Shown in pieces: positions 15,693 to 25,615 of a stretch of DNA of 64,000 bases. The notes beneath the pieces are model-generated. The model was not told where the DNA came from, did not search any database, and worked only from the letters and a program-made list of their open reading frames with translations. Made by a program: the position numbers and the translations under genes. Source of the stretch: Flavobacterium ginsenosidimutans (GTDB taxonomy: Bacteria; Bacteroidota; Bacteroidia; Flavobacteriales; Flavobacteriaceae); NCBI RefSeq assembly GCF_003254625.1, contig NZ_QJRJ01000077.1, forward strand, positions 186,001-250,000, in the 5' to 3' direction. Each line of letters begins with the position of its first letter. The first letter of the stretch is position 1.

Positions 15693-16013
15693 TTAGTTGT
15701 TAAAAATAGAATCCATTTTTCTCAGCAATAGACCCATTTTGCTTAAATCTTTAGAAAGCAACGCGATGCAATTATCATCTTGATTTTTGCTTGCCACAAC
15801 AATTCCGTCATTGTTCTTAATCATTACTTGTTTAAGATCTCCGTTGTTAACGTCTTCCGACATTTCAAGGCACATCTTTAAGATCATTCCGATCATTGCT
15901 GCAACATTCCCGTCGTATTCTAAATTAACAGACTCGTTTAAGATTCCATCAATATTAAAACTAAGTCCAGACTCTGCGCCAGTCTCTTCTACTAGTGTTT
16001 GTAAATCAATCAT
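15693..16013 (-). CDS. Roadblock/LC7-like protein, paralogue A1
   Basis: This 106-residue protein also has the Roadblock pattern: helix MIDLQTLVEETGAESGLSFN, strand-loop ILNESVNLEYDGNVAAMIGM and a long second helix MILKMCLEMSEDVNNG, then strands LKQVMIKNNDGIVVAS and CIALLSKDLSKMGLLLRKM. It is the first gene of a two-gene unit with the 15294-15668 gene. The counterpart in the second pair is 26732-27088, more weakly similar (shared GDLKQ/GSLKQ, then MIKNNDGIVV/LKSAEGVIV). Homo- or heterodimerisation is likely; the cellular role is unknown. Confidence 0.72.
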   Translation of the reverse strand: MIDLQTLVEETGAESGLSFNIDGILNESVNLEYDGNVAAMIGMILKMCLEMSEDVNNGDLKQVMIKNNDGIVVASKNQDDNCIALLSKDLSKMGLLLRKMDSIFNN

Positions 16014-16044
16014 ATACTTTTCTTTGTCATGTTTTTGGAAGCGT

Positions 16045-16052
16045 CAAAGATA
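16045..16052 (-). promoter_or_regulatory. Probable -7 element for the first Roadblock pair
   Basis: On the minus strand TATCTTTG matches TAnnTTTG and lies 31 bp upstream of the 16013 start. A -33 element at the usual spacing is not evident. Confidence 0.4.
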
Positions 16053-16254
16053 TTTCAATATTGGCAATTGTGCGATAAACACTTGTTAAAAAAAAGTGTA
16101 GTATAACGTACTGACTCACTTTTGTTTATCACTTAATTAATCCTATTTTTTTGCGTAAAATGTTTAAAAAAAAATAACATAAAAAACATATTATATTAAA
16201 ATCATAACATTTCGATTGATAAAATTCATTTCTAAGGCTAACGTTTACAAATTG

Positions 16255-16286
16255 TTGTATTAGGCAAAAGTTTTTCTATAGATTTG
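16255..16286 (+). promoter_or_regulatory. Promoter of the 47-residue microprotein gene
   Basis: TTG at 16255-16257 and TAGATTTG at 16279-16286 are separated by 21 bp, matching the Bacteroidota -33/-7 consensus. The predicted start site is about 10 bp upstream of the ATG. Confidence 0.7.
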
Positions 16287-16302
16287 CAAAAAATTTATTC
16301 AA

Positions 16303-16446
16303 ATGAAAACTGTTGACGAATTACGCTTTGACTTAAATGTAAAACTGGAAAAGTTTAGAAGATTTCGTATTGAAAACGGACACATTAATAATAAGGCTTC
16401 TGGAGAAAAATCTAAAAAAGGTTTCTTCAAAAAAATATTCAGCTAA
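16303..16446 (+). CDS. 47-residue basic microprotein of unknown function
   Basis: A short frame starts at the ATG at 16303 and encodes MKTVDELRFDLNVKLEKFRR followed by FRIENGHINNKASGEKSKKG and FFKKIFS. It begins with an amphipathic helix and ends in a lysine/phenylalanine-rich tail that could bind membrane or nucleic acid. It is bracketed by a consensus promoter just upstream and a hairpin 15 bp after the stop, which argues for a real transcript. No family is recognised. Conservation in other Flavobacterium genomes would be the key test. Confidence 0.55.
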   Translation: MKTVDELRFDLNVKLEKFRRFRIENGHINNKASGEKSKKGFFKKIFS

Positions 16447-16460
16447 AAGCACCTTAAAAA

Positions 16461-16492
16461 ATAGCCGAACTTCTTCAAAAAAGTTCGGCTAT
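16461..16492 (+). terminator. Hairpin after the microprotein gene
   Basis: ATAGCCGAACTT and AAGTTCGGCTAT are perfect 12-bp arms with an eight-base loop. The tail (ATTATTATAG) is less T-rich than usual. Nothing else is evident from 16493 to 16634. Confidence 0.75.
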
Positions 16493-16634
16493 ATTATTAT
16501 AGATCTCTAGCGTTTTTCGCAACTAAAAAGCACATTTTGTTTATCAATAGAGAATTAAAACTATCTCAAAATTCAAAAAGAAATCCAGAAGAAATTCGTT
16601 TTAAAAGAGATACTGAATTGATTTAAAATCGTGA

Positions 16635-19397
16635 TTATACTTTTTCCTCAAAGGGAATGTTTACATCAAAAATTTCGCCCAGCAAATTGGCGATTTCTTC
16701 TAAATAAGAATTCAAAATTTGAGATGTTACAATTACATCTAAATCTTTTTCTTCTTTAAAACCAAAAGGTAAAAATCCTGATTTTAAATTTTTGAATGAA
16801 ATAATGCCAACTTCCATAGGAAGTCCTCCTGCTTCTTTTTCAAACATGAAAGCATACGCCAAAACCTGAATGATTTTATCATTTTTAAGCTCTTGCGTTA
16901 ACCCATTCCATGTTTTCAATACCACATTCGCCTTTTCTACTTTTCCTGTCTTATAATCAATAATTCGGATTTTACCATCTCGTCGTTCAATACGATCGAC
17001 ATTTCCTTTAATTAAAACAGGAAATGGCAATTTTGGATGAACAAATTCTCGCTCAAAAGTTTGCTCCAAAGCAATAATCTGAATCGCTTCATTATTTCGA
17101 ACCGACTCCAATTCCATTTTCAGAAAATTCGAGACATTTCTTTTTGCAACTTCAAAAGCCAAAAGGTTTCGTCCTTTTTTGATTTCACCTTCTTTATAAA
17201 CCAATTTAAATTGCTTCAGAACTTCATCGTCCAGCAATTTAAAACAATTTAAAAGATCGTTTTCTGAAATAAATTTCCCGATAAAAGGATCATAAAGCGC
17301 TTTAAGCGTTTCGTGAATAATAGTTCCCAAAGTATTCAAAGCAATATTTTCTTCTACTTCTTCCACTTCACGAATTCTCAATATTTTCTGAAAATAAAAT
17401 TCAATCGGATTCCGAATATAACTCGTCAAAGCAGAAGGCGAAAAACCAACTGTCGCGATTTCCTTTAAACGTTCCATCACCAATTCAGATTTAGGGACAG
17501 AAATTGGTTCGTATGCTGTATTAGGAAGCTCTGGATTGTAAATATCGAAAGTAATATTATGTCTTATTTTTTTCTCAACTTCCAACTGAGTTATAAAACG
17601 GCTTCTTTCGCCTGCATCGAGTCCGTCATTTTCAGTATTGTAAATTAAGTATATGTTTTTTGCTCTTTGAAGCAGATGATAAAAGTGATAAGTATAAATC
17701 GCATCTTTTTCCTTGAAAGTTGGAAGCCCTAACTCGCGTTTTACATCATAAGGAATAAATGAATTCTGAGATTTTCCAGCAGGAAATTTCCCTTCATTCA
17801 TAGAAGTTATTATAACTGTTTCGAAATCCAAAACACGGCTTTCCAAAACTCCCATAATCTGCAAACCTCTTAAAGGCTCTCCTTCAAAAGAAACTTCAGC
17901 TAAATCTATAATTTGCTTATAAATCGCATGAAGCGTATCAATATTATCGATGTGATGATGTTTGGAATAGTAATTTATAAGTTTATTGATTACTTTAAAA
18001 ACACCATAAACAAAAGCTTTTGCAATTTTTTCTTCTTCATTATCATTACTAAAATGCTCTTTAATAGTGATTAATAAAGTAGAAATATTTTTTAAAACCG
18101 CAACCGAACCGTTTTCCCACTTCTCAAATAACAGATTAAAAAACGGAGAAGGTTCTGGATGAAGTTCCAAAATTTTATTGTGAGTGATAAACGTATAATT
18201 ATTCTCTTTAATAATTTTTACAAGTTTTTGCGCATTCGCGTAAGGCTCAACTAATGGATGCGTTAAAATATCAAGCACATCTTTATAATAAAAAACATAG
18301 CTTCCGCCTTTTCGAGAAAGTGCATTCGTATGCATTTTGAACAACTTAGCAACAAAAATTTGCGACGGATTATTCTTTCCTGAATATCCCATCGTAATAT
18401 TTAAAGCTCCAACCGAGGAAGGAAGCGAATATAAAACCGGAACCAATAAATTCTCCTCACCAAGAACTACCGCAACTTTATCTAGAGAAGCATTAGGGTT
18501 TTGATCAATTAAATCTTCAATAATGCTTCCTGCTAGTTTTGCTTGTCCGATTGTTTTTGGGGTTCCAATAATTTGAATATTCTTTGACTGCGAAAAATCA
18601 TCAACAATCCACTCAAAAGTATTTGCTTTATAATGTTTCCAACTTTCTTTAAAACGTCTTAAAAAAAGTCCCGCATCATGATACGGATCATTTAAAAAAG
18701 CCTGGTCAGCATCCCAATAAATTTTAGCCTGATCAAGAGCAAGCAAATGCTGAACGATTTTTTCTTCTGCTGCATTCAAAGCATTGAATCCTGCAAAAAT
18801 GAAAGTGCGTTTTTTAATCGTATTTGAAAAATGATTCAAGTTGTTTACTGCCTCTCTATAAATTAAACCTTGGTAACCAATTGATTTAAACAACAAATGA
18901 TTATATAATGATTCATAATACAGAGGAAGTAATTTCCAGAAATCAATATAATTTTCCAGAAGTTTTGTTTTCTGATCAACTTCAAGTCCCCATCTTTTTA
19001 TGTCTTCTATATCTTTCAAATAAGATAAAACATGTGATGGATCTAAAAGATACCTGTCAATTTCATTAAAGTCCTGTAAAAGAGTTTTAGCCCAATTTGC
19101 AAATAGTTCAAAAGACTGCTGATTCTTTTTTTCTGTAATCGATAAATAAACTTCATAGAATTCGAACAAAAGTTCGATAGAATCTATTGAACGAATTGAA
19201 GCAACATCCTGAACAAAATCTTCAATACTTGTAATCTCAGGCGCAATAATAGTTTTTGAAGTCTCTTTTTTAAGAGCTTCAATTAAAAAGACTTTTGCCC
19301 TTTTATTAGGAAGTATTATTGTTATTTCAGAAAGTTTATCTGCAAAATCCTGAATTACAACAGAAGCAATTTTTTGAAGAAAAGAAGTATTTACCAT
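16635..19397 (-). CDS. addB: AddB-like PD-(D/E)XK nuclease subunit of double-strand break repair
   Basis: This 920-residue protein matches the Bacteroidota AddB counterpart: an N-terminal inactive SF1 helicase-like region (ITIILPNKRAKVFLIEALKK) and a C-terminal RecB-type nuclease (GNVDRIERRDGKIRIIDYKTGK at about residues 775-800). No Walker A is seen at the N-terminus, so any motor should come from its AddA partner (22318-25476). Only one cysteine occurs in the whole protein, so the four-Cys iron-sulfur cluster of Bacillus AddB is absent. I start at the ATG at 19397 (MVNTSFLQKI); an upstream ATG at 19424 would place the start inside the ompA terminator. Confidence 0.85.
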   Translation of the reverse strand: MVNTSFLQKIASVVIQDFADKLSEITIILPNKRAKVFLIEALKKETSKTIIAPEITSIEDFVQDVASIRSIDSIELLFEFYEVYLSITEKKNQQSFELFANWAKTLLQDFNEIDRYLLDPSHVLSYLKDIEDIKRWGLEVDQKTKLLENYIDFWKLLPLYYESLYNHLLFKSIGYQGLIYREAVNNLNHFSNTIKKRTFIFAGFNALNAAEEKIVQHLLALDQAKIYWDADQAFLNDPYHDAGLFLRRFKESWKHYKANTFEWIVDDFSQSKNIQIIGTPKTIGQAKLAGSIIEDLIDQNPNASLDKVAVVLGEENLLVPVLYSLPSSVGALNITMGYSGKNNPSQIFVAKLFKMHTNALSRKGGSYVFYYKDVLDILTHPLVEPYANAQKLVKIIKENNYTFITHNKILELHPEPSPFFNLLFEKWENGSVAVLKNISTLLITIKEHFSNDNEEEKIAKAFVYGVFKVINKLINYYSKHHHIDNIDTLHAIYKQIIDLAEVSFEGEPLRGLQIMGVLESRVLDFETVIITSMNEGKFPAGKSQNSFIPYDVKRELGLPTFKEKDAIYTYHFYHLLQRAKNIYLIYNTENDGLDAGERSRFITQLEVEKKIRHNITFDIYNPELPNTAYEPISVPKSELVMERLKEIATVGFSPSALTSYIRNPIEFYFQKILRIREVEEVEENIALNTLGTIIHETLKALYDPFIGKFISENDLLNCFKLLDDEVLKQFKLVYKEGEIKKGRNLLAFEVAKRNVSNFLKMELESVRNNEAIQIIALEQTFEREFVHPKLPFPVLIKGNVDRIERRDGKIRIIDYKTGKVEKANVVLKTWNGLTQELKNDKIIQVLAYAFMFEKEAGGLPMEVGIISFKNLKSGFLPFGFKEEKDLDVIVTSQILNSYLEEIANLLGEIFDVNIPFEEKV

Positions 19398-19404
19398 ATG
19401 ATAA

Positions 19405-19439
19405 AAATAAAAAAAGCCATTCAATTAAGAATGGCTTTT
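19405..19439 (-). terminator. Intrinsic terminator of the ompA-like gene
   Basis: On the minus strand AAAAGCCATT and AATGGCTTTT pair around an eight-base loop, followed by a T-rich tail, 22 bp after the ompA stop. It ends just upstream of the addB start. Confidence 0.9.
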
Positions 19440-19460
19440 CATATTTATTTAAAAACTGAA

Positions 19461-20927
19461 TTATAGTTTTCCTTGGTATTTAGAACCAATGTGTCTAATT
19501 TCAGTTCTTCTGTTTTGAGCTTTACCTGCAGCAGTTTTGTTACTTGCAACTGGTTGGCTAGAACCAAATCCTTTAGACTCTAAGTTCTCTGGGTTTACAC
19601 CTCTTTGAACTAATGCATCCAATACAGCTTTAGCTCTATCTTCAGAAAGTTTTTGGTTTACTTTAGCAGAACCTGTACTATCTGTGTGTCCTTCGATAGA
19701 GAATTTCGCGTTTGGATAGTTTTTAAGGATTTCTTTAATAGCATCTAATCTAGCTTGAGTTTCTTTATCTCCTGTTTTGAAAGTAGCTTTTCCTGAGTTA
19801 AAGTATACCGCTCTAGCTTGAACTTTAAGATCTTCTAACGCCTCAGAAGTTACTTCTGGACATCCTCTGTTACTAGCAGGACCAGCAACTGTAGGACAGT
19901 CGTCATCTTTGTCAGCAACACCGTCTTTATCAGCATCTAAGAATGGGCAACCACCGTTTTCTTTAGGACCAGCAACTGTAGGACATTTATCGTCTTTATC
20001 AGCAATTCCGTCTCCGTCAGTATCAGGACAACCTTTTAAAGCAGCTAAACCAGCAACATCTGGACAAGCATCATCTTTATCAGCAATTCCGTCTCCATCA
20101 GTATCAGGACATCCGTTTAATGCAGCTAAACCAAATACATCTGGACAAGCGTCAGAAGCATCAACGATTCCGTCACCGTCAGTATCAGGACATCCGTTGA
20201 ATTGTTTTAAACCAGCAACATCTGGACAAGCATCATCTTTGTCATAGATTCCGTCTCCGTCAGTATCTTTACCTCCGAATTTGAAAACTAAACCTGCAGT
20301 GTGTTGGAAGTGAGATGGAGCATCTGGAGCACCATTTGCATCTTCTCTATCTCCACTAACTGACCATTTGTATCTTGTAGCAAGCTCAAGACCAATAGCA
20401 TCTGTAAACCAGAAAGTAACACCAGCACCTGGGTTAACAGTTCCGTAGCTGCTATCTCCGAAGAAAGTGTAACCTCCACCAACAGATAACGAAGGATCAA
20501 CTACTTTAGATTTGATCAATTCTTGGAAGCTATATTTTACCGTAGCATCAATTCCGTAGTACATTAAGTCCCCAGGATTTGTTACGATCATACCTCTTCC
20601 ATCATGACCTGCTGCATTTGGTGCAAAAACAACATATTTGTCGATTTTGTTTACAGATCCTTGTAAACCTACAGAGAAACCATGCCCTACATATCTAGAT
20701 ACTCCAATGTAAGATAAAGAAGGAAGAATATTCCAGTTATCCTTTACAGCGAATGGCTGAGAAAAGTGTGCAGGAAAAAAGTCAACATGTTCTGGACTTG
20801 CACTAGTCCTTGTATCCACAGCATTAACCCCGAAAGAGATCGCCCATGGATTGTTACTGTCTTGCGCGTGAGAACTTAAACCCATCGCCATCAATACAGC
20901 AACTAAAAGTTTGTTAAGATGTTTCAT
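19461..20927 (-). CDS. OmpA-family outer membrane protein with thrombospondin type 3 repeats
   Basis: This 488-residue protein links the outer membrane to peptidoglycan. A signal peptide ([22 protein letters not shown]) is followed by a beta-barrel-like region, residues 25-220. Five calcium-binding TSP3 repeats follow at about 221-350 ([16 protein letters not shown] form). The OmpA domain is at 372-484 with [11 protein letters not shown] and NRRTEI, the peptidoglycan-binding motif. The order matches the abundant OprF-like porins of Flavobacteria. It has its own consensus promoter and terminator, so it is expressed independently of the add genes around it. Confidence 0.94.
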   Translation of the reverse strand: MKHLNKLLVAVLMAMGLSSHAQDSNNPWAISFGVNAVDTRTSASPEHVDFFPAHFSQPFAVKDNWNILPSLSYIGVSRYVGHGFSVGLQGSVNKIDKYVVFAPNAAGHDGRGMIVTNPGDLMYYGIDATVKYSFQELIKSKVVDPSLSVGGGYTFFGDSSYGTVNPGAGVTFWFTDAIGLELATRYKWSVSGDREDANGAPDAPSHFQHTAGLVFKFGGKDTDGDGIYDKDDACPDVAGLKQFNGCPDTDGDGIVDASDACPDVFGLAALNGCPDTDGDGIADKDDACPDVAGLAALKGCPDTDGDGIADKDDKCPTVAGPKENGGCPFLDADKDGVADKDDDCPTVAGPASNRGCPEVTSEALEDLKVQARAVYFNSGKATFKTGDKETQARLDAIKEILKNYPNAKFSIEGHTDSTGSAKVNQKLSEDRAKAVLDALVQRGVNPENLESKGFGSSQPVASNKTAAGKAQNRRTEIRHIGSKYQGKL

Positions 20928-20964
20928 ACTTAATTTTTTTAATTACAATTTAGTTAATTACAAG

Positions 20965-20994
20965 CAAAAGTAACACCAAATTTTTTAAATACAA
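20965..20994 (-). promoter_or_regulatory. Promoter of the ompA-like gene
   Basis: On the minus strand TTG at 20994-20992 and TACTTTTG at 20972-20965 are 19 bp apart, matching the -33/-7 consensus. The leader would be about 30 nt. Confidence 0.7.
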
Positions 20995-21040
20995 AATGAA
21001 ATGTTAAAAAAAACCTACAAAAATTTAACCAAAGTGGTAA

Positions 21041-22234
21041 TTATATAACTTTTAACATTTTACCGACAACTGAGAAGGCATTTATTGCCTTGTCAAGGTG
21101 CTCTTTTTCATGCGCTGCAGACAGCTGGACACGAATTCTTGCCTTTTCTTTTGGAACTACTGGGAAGAAAAAGCCAATAACATAAATTCCTTGCTTCAAA
21201 AGTTCGTTTGCCATAGTTTGAGATAATTTGGCATCATATAACATAACAGGAACAATTGCAGAATCTCCATCAATAATATCAAAACCTGCTTTTTTCATTC
21301 CTTCTTTAAAGTAATTAGTATTCCATTCTAATTTATCTCGAAGTGTTGTATCTTTTTCTAATAGCTCAAAAACCTTTATTGAAGCTCCAACAATTGCAGG
21401 TGCTAATGAATTTGAAAACAAATAAGGTCTAGATCTTTGGCGTAATAATTCAATTATTTCTTTTTTTGCAGTAGTATATCCTCCCATTGCGCCACCTAAA
21501 GCTTTACCAAGGGTCCCTGTAATAATATCTACTCTTCCCATAACTTTTTTCGCTTCAAGAGTTCCTTTTCCTGTTGCGCCAATAAAACCAGCAGCATGGC
21601 ATTCGTCTACCATAACCATTGCATCATATTTATCAGCTAAGTCACAAATTTTGTCTAATGGCGCTACAAGTCCATCCATTGAAAAAACACCATCGGTCAC
21701 AATTAATTTAAAACGTGCCCCAGCTTCATTTGCCTTAATCAACTGCTGTTCCAGCTCTTCCATATTATTGTTCTCATAACGATAACGAGCCGCTTTACAC
21801 AAACGAACTCCATCAATAATAGAAGCGTGATTTAAACTATCTGAAATAATTGCATCATTCTCACCAAGCAAAGGTTCAAAAACACCTCCGTTAGCATCAA
21901 AAGCTGCAGCATATAATATAGTGTCTTCTGTACCATAAAAATCTGCAATCTTTTTTTCTAATGTTTTATGAATATCTTGCGTCCCGCAGATGAAACGAAC
22001 CGATGACATTCCGAAACCATGTGTGTCCATTGCGTCTTTAGCCGCCTGCACCACTTCTGGATGCGACGAAAGTCCTAAATAATTATTAGCACAAAAATTC
22101 AAAACTGTTTCTCCAGTCGAAATTGTAATTTCTGCACCTTGAGGAGAAGTAATGATACGCTCCTTTTTGAAAATTCCATTTTCTTCGATTGTCTGCAGCT
22201 CACTTTGCAGATACTCCTTAATTTTACCGTACAT
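21041..22234 (-). CDS. kbl: Glycine C-acetyltransferase (2-amino-3-ketobutyrate CoA ligase)
   Basis: This 397-residue PLP enzyme of the alpha-oxoamine synthase family cleaves 2-amino-3-ketobutyrate with CoA to glycine and acetyl-CoA, the second step of threonine breakdown. The PLP lysine is Lys244 in [15 protein letters not shown], with Asp210 and His213 (VDECHAAGF) stacking the cofactor, and an N-terminal [12 protein letters not shown] motif. Length equals E. coli Kbl. The dehydrogenase partner tdh is not nearby. Related paralogues (serine palmitoyltransferase, BioF) are possible but the motifs favour Kbl. Confidence 0.9.
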   Translation of the reverse strand: MYGKIKEYLQSELQTIEENGIFKKERIITSPQGAEITISTGETVLNFCANNYLGLSSHPEVVQAAKDAMDTHGFGMSSVRFICGTQDIHKTLEKKIADFYGTEDTILYAAAFDANGGVFEPLLGENDAIISDSLNHASIIDGVRLCKAARYRYENNNMEELEQQLIKANEAGARFKLIVTDGVFSMDGLVAPLDKICDLADKYDAMVMVDECHAAGFIGATGKGTLEAKKVMGRVDIITGTLGKALGGAMGGYTTAKKEIIELLRQRSRPYLFSNSLAPAIVGASIKVFELLEKDTTLRDKLEWNTNYFKEGMKKAGFDIIDGDSAIVPVMLYDAKLSQTMANELLKQGIYVIGFFFPVVPKEKARIRVQLSAAHEKEHLDKAINAFSVVGKMLKVI

Positions 22235-22273
22235 TTTTCTATTTATTTAAAACGTTAAAAATTAACAACTTAA

Positions 22274-22281
22274 CAAAAATA
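22274..22281 (-). promoter_or_regulatory. Probable -7 element of kbl
   Basis: On the minus strand TATTTTTG matches TAnnTTTG and lies 40 bp upstream of the kbl start. At the -33 distance only a partial match is seen. Confidence 0.45.
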
Positions 22282-22317
22282 AAGCTTCGTTATTTCTTTA
22301 ACATCTGATTAATTTTT

Positions 22318-25300
22318 TCACAAATTTACCACTTCAATTTCTGCTCCAATATACACCAATGCTTTTTTTAACACTTTGTATCCTAAATCTTCAATTGCAT
22401 CTTGATATTCCTGAATTTGCTGTTGGTATTTAGCATTTACAGCTCCTGTTTTATAATCCAGCAAATAAGCTTGTTTATTTTCTAAAAACACAACTCGGTC
22501 TGGTTTTAAAATTCTTCCTTCCTTCTGAACAATTGTTTGCTCATTTAGAACAGTATCTTTCCCATTAAAACAGACATCCAATTCTGGATGATTTACTATT
22601 TCCCTTAAAGTCTGAAGCACCTGCTCTACTTGATCAAAAGTTATTAATCCATTTTCAAGTGATTTTGTTACTGCTAAATCGATATCCGATTTATCTTTAA
22701 CAAAAGCCAAAATCTCATGCACAATATTTCCGTACGAAATTGCTTCCTGCTGATGAGTTCCCCACATTAAAGCTTCGCGCTGTGCTATTTTAATATTCTT
22801 TGGATTCAAAACTTCTCTCACAATCGGAATTGATTTGACTAAATTGACTGTTTCAGAAAGTTTCGAAAGTCTCATTTTATTTCCAAATTCGTAGTTTAAT
22901 TTTTCTTCTTCATAAACCCCTTCATTAATTAAAAATTTAATAAAAAAGGAAGCCATATTATTTGGATATTCTCCATCATTTTTTGCTTTTAATGATTGAG
23001 AAATCACATAAAGTTGCTCTTCTGCACGAGTCAAAGCCACATATAACACATTTATATTATCTAAAAGCTCTTCTTGCTTTTTCAAATTAAAAACTGCCGA
23101 GGCATTTTCGCCAAATCCTTCAACTGCGCTACTATTATCTACCAGTGCTTTTGGAATTCCTAAATCAATTTCTTCTGTATCGAGCCAAAGTTTATCTTTT
23201 GGCTTCCTATTATAATCTTCGTCAGCAAAAGGCATAATTACAACTGGAAATTCTAATCCTTTTGATTTATGAATAGTCATAATTCGAACTGCATTGTTTC
23301 CTTCTGGTGACGGAATACTAAATTTCTCTGCATTTTTATCCCAGAAAACTAGAAAGTCTGCAACTCCAGATTGATTTCGGATATCTCTTTCTAAAACAAT
23401 ATCTAGAAAAAACTGAACATAAGCATTTCCTTCAGACGGAAGAATAAACTTAGAAATGACAACTTCTACCGCTTCATACAATGATTTTTTTCTAACATCT
23501 TCAAAAGAAAAAGAAACATCAAAAGTCAGAAGCCATTCTTCAAAATCTTTTTCAAATCTATGATTCATTCCCATTGCAATGAAATCATGAATAGGCATTG
23601 CCAAATCTTTGCTCGATGCTAGGAAATGTAAAAAATGTGCTTTCGATTCTAAATCTGCACTATTATTTAAGTATCTAAGAAGATGAACGATCAAACGAAC
23701 TTCTGATGCATTTTGAATCATTAATGTTTCCGAAGACAAAAGAGGAATTCCTTGCTCGGTCAAATAATTAGCAATTGCAATTCCCTGATCTCTTTTTCTG
23801 GTAAGAATTACAATATCTTTATATTCAAAACCTTGTTTCACAACTTCCTGAATTGTGTTTAAAGTTGCTAAAACATACAAATCAGATTTTTCAACAACTT
23901 CTTCTTCATCTACAAATTCATTTTTATCTACGATTGGAAGAAATGATATATTTACATAACCACCTTTCTTCGAATTTGTGTTCTGAAAACTATGATTCTC
24001 ATATAAGTCTTTATAATCTTCATTTGAAAATTCAGCCGAAATCAGTTTAAAAAAAGCATTATTAAACTCAATAACTTCGCTATAACTTCGATAATTAGTG
24101 TTTAAATGTTTGATTTGTTTGTCCGGATTATTAAACGGATTCACATCTTTACTCAATTCAATAAATTGTTCCGCTTTACCTCCGCGCCAGCGATAAATAG
24201 ATTGTTTAGGATCGCCAACAATCATTAAAGTTCCTTTATTTCCTAAATCATCTAAACCCGAAAGTGAGTTATCTATTAAAGGAATCAAATTTTGCCATTG
24301 CATTTCTGAAGTATCCTGAAATTCATCAATGAAAAAATTACGATAACGCTCGCCCAAACGTTCATAAATAAAAGGTGCAGGCTGATTCTGAATTTCGCGA
24401 TGAATAATTGCGTTGAATTCTGAAATGGATAAAATATTTTGTTCCGATTGAATTTTTGCAAGTTCATTACTTACTGTATTCAATAAAGAAAGTGGTGTAA
24501 TATTTTTCAAAAAGGCTTTATAAAAATCTCTTTTTTCAAAGTTTTGATAAACCTCTTTTAATATTTGAAGTAATTCTGGAATAATATTTTCAATTAACGC
24601 TCGGTCTTTTGCCGTTTTGTTAATCGCAATATCATCGAATTCATGGAATGTTTTATTTTTTGGATTGAATTTTCCGCTTCGAATGCTTTCTAAATGATTT
24701 GGAAAAGTTCCTCTTGAAAATGATTTTGGATCAATTCCGTTTTTATCAATCAATTCAATCGCTTTGGATGCAAAACCCTCATTGGTTTCTTCAAGCCCTT
24801 TACAAAGTACTTGCATTTTTGTTTTAATTTCAACAAACTCTCCGATAGTTTTGTCTTGAAAATGCAGAATTTCGTTTCGATTGTTTTCATTCAAAACCAA
24901 TCTTCCAGTATCAAGAATCTCACGCGAAATATCCCAACTTTTGTCATCATCGGTTTTTTCCATAGTGAAATCGATGAGCAGTTTGGTTAATGTTTCATCT
25001 TCTCCAGCTTGCGCAATAATTGCATCAACTGCTTCGACCAACAAATTTTCGGTATCCAGAGTGACTTCAAAAGTCATTGGAAGATTTAAATCGTGTGCAA
25101 AAGCACGAATAACTTTGTGGGTAAATTTATCAATTGTCGAAATATCAAAAGCAGCGTAATTATGAATTAAGTGCTTAATAATCTGTTGCGATTTGGTTTT
25201 GATTTTAATGATCGAAAGTCCTGTATCGCGTGACAGATCCTCCATTAAATCAGCCGCTTTTGGAGACGGATCATCTTTTGCGAATTCAGAAAGATTTCCA

Positions 25301-25476
25301 ACAATACGGCTTTTCATTTCATGAACTGCTTTGTTGGTAAAAGTGATTGCTAAGATATTTCGATATGCATCGTTTTTTGGAGAAGAAAGAATAATTTTTA
25401 AATATTCTTTTACCAATGTATATGTCTTTCCTGATCCTGCAGAAGCATCATAAATGGAGAAAGACGGACTTTGCAT
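22318..25476 (-). CDS. addA: AddA-like UvrD-type helicase-nuclease
   Basis: This 1052-residue ATP-dependent exonuclease subunit resects double-strand breaks with its AddB partner. Helicase motifs are in order: Walker A ASAGSGKTYTLVKEYL (residues 11-26), ITFTNKAVHEMKSR, Walker B FFIDEFQDTSEMQW, VGDPKQSIYRWRGG, TIHKSKGLEFPVV and YVALTRAEEQLYV. The C-terminus has the nuclease motif LKPDRVVFLENKQAYLLDYK. I start at the ATG at 25476 (MQSPSFSIYDASAG); an in-frame ATG 14 codons upstream adds residues that do not fit family starts. It is separated from addB by ompA and kbl. Confidence 0.9.
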   Translation of the reverse strand: MQSPSFSIYDASAGSGKTYTLVKEYLKIILSSPKNDAYRNILAITFTNKAVHEMKSRIVGNLSEFAKDDPSPKAADLMEDLSRDTGLSIIKIKTKSQQIIKHLIHNYAAFDISTIDKFTHKVIRAFAHDLNLPMTFEVTLDTENLLVEAVDAIIAQAGEDETLTKLLIDFTMEKTDDDKSWDISREILDTGRLVLNENNRNEILHFQDKTIGEFVEIKTKMQVLCKGLEETNEGFASKAIELIDKNGIDPKSFSRGTFPNHLESIRSGKFNPKNKTFHEFDDIAINKTAKDRALIENIIPELLQILKEVYQNFEKRDFYKAFLKNITPLSLLNTVSNELAKIQSEQNILSISEFNAIIHREIQNQPAPFIYERLGERYRNFFIDEFQDTSEMQWQNLIPLIDNSLSGLDDLGNKGTLMIVGDPKQSIYRWRGGKAEQFIELSKDVNPFNNPDKQIKHLNTNYRSYSEVIEFNNAFFKLISAEFSNEDYKDLYENHSFQNTNSKKGGYVNISFLPIVDKNEFVDEEEVVEKSDLYVLATLNTIQEVVKQGFEYKDIVILTRKRDQGIAIANYLTEQGIPLLSSETLMIQNASEVRLIVHLLRYLNNSADLESKAHFLHFLASSKDLAMPIHDFIAMGMNHRFEKDFEEWLLTFDVSFSFEDVRKKSLYEAVEVVISKFILPSEGNAYVQFFLDIVLERDIRNQSGVADFLVFWDKNAEKFSIPSPEGNNAVRIMTIHKSKGLEFPVVIMPFADEDYNRKPKDKLWLDTEEIDLGIPKALVDNSSAVEGFGENASAVFNLKKQEELLDNINVLYVALTRAEEQLYVISQSLKAKNDGEYPNNMASFFIKFLINEGVYEEEKLNYEFGNKMRLSKLSETVNLVKSIPIVREVLNPKNIKIAQREALMWGTHQQEAISYGNIVHEILAFVKDKSDIDLAVTKSLENGLITFDQVEQVLQTLREIVNHPELDVCFNGKDTVLNEQTIVQKEGRILKPDRVVFLENKQAYLLDYKTGAVNAKYQQQIQEYQDAIEDLGYKVLKKALVYIGAEIEVVNL

Positions 25477-25531
25477 AGTTTGATTTTTTGTATCGTAAAA
25501 ATAACACAAAATATTCAACCCTCAATAATGA

Positions 25532-25593
25532 AAAATTCCAAATTCCAATATCTGTCTGTTGCGAATGCCTTAAATATTGGAATTTGGAATTTT
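25532..25593 (-). terminator. Long inverted repeat between lspA and the addA-like gene
   Basis: Perfect 20-bp arms, AAAATTCCAAATTCCAATAT at 25532-25551 and its complement at 25574-25593, flank a 22-base loop. It lies just after the lspA stop. The AATTCCAAATTCC word recurs in the terminators at 37353 and 52029. Confidence 0.7.
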
Positions 25594-25615
25594 GAAAATT
25601 TTGGATTTTTTAAAT

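Noticed and set aside
19398..19424. N-terminal extension of the AddB-like protein to an ATG at 19424
   Set aside because: The extra codons lie within the ompA terminator hairpin, so the ATG at 19397 is preferred.
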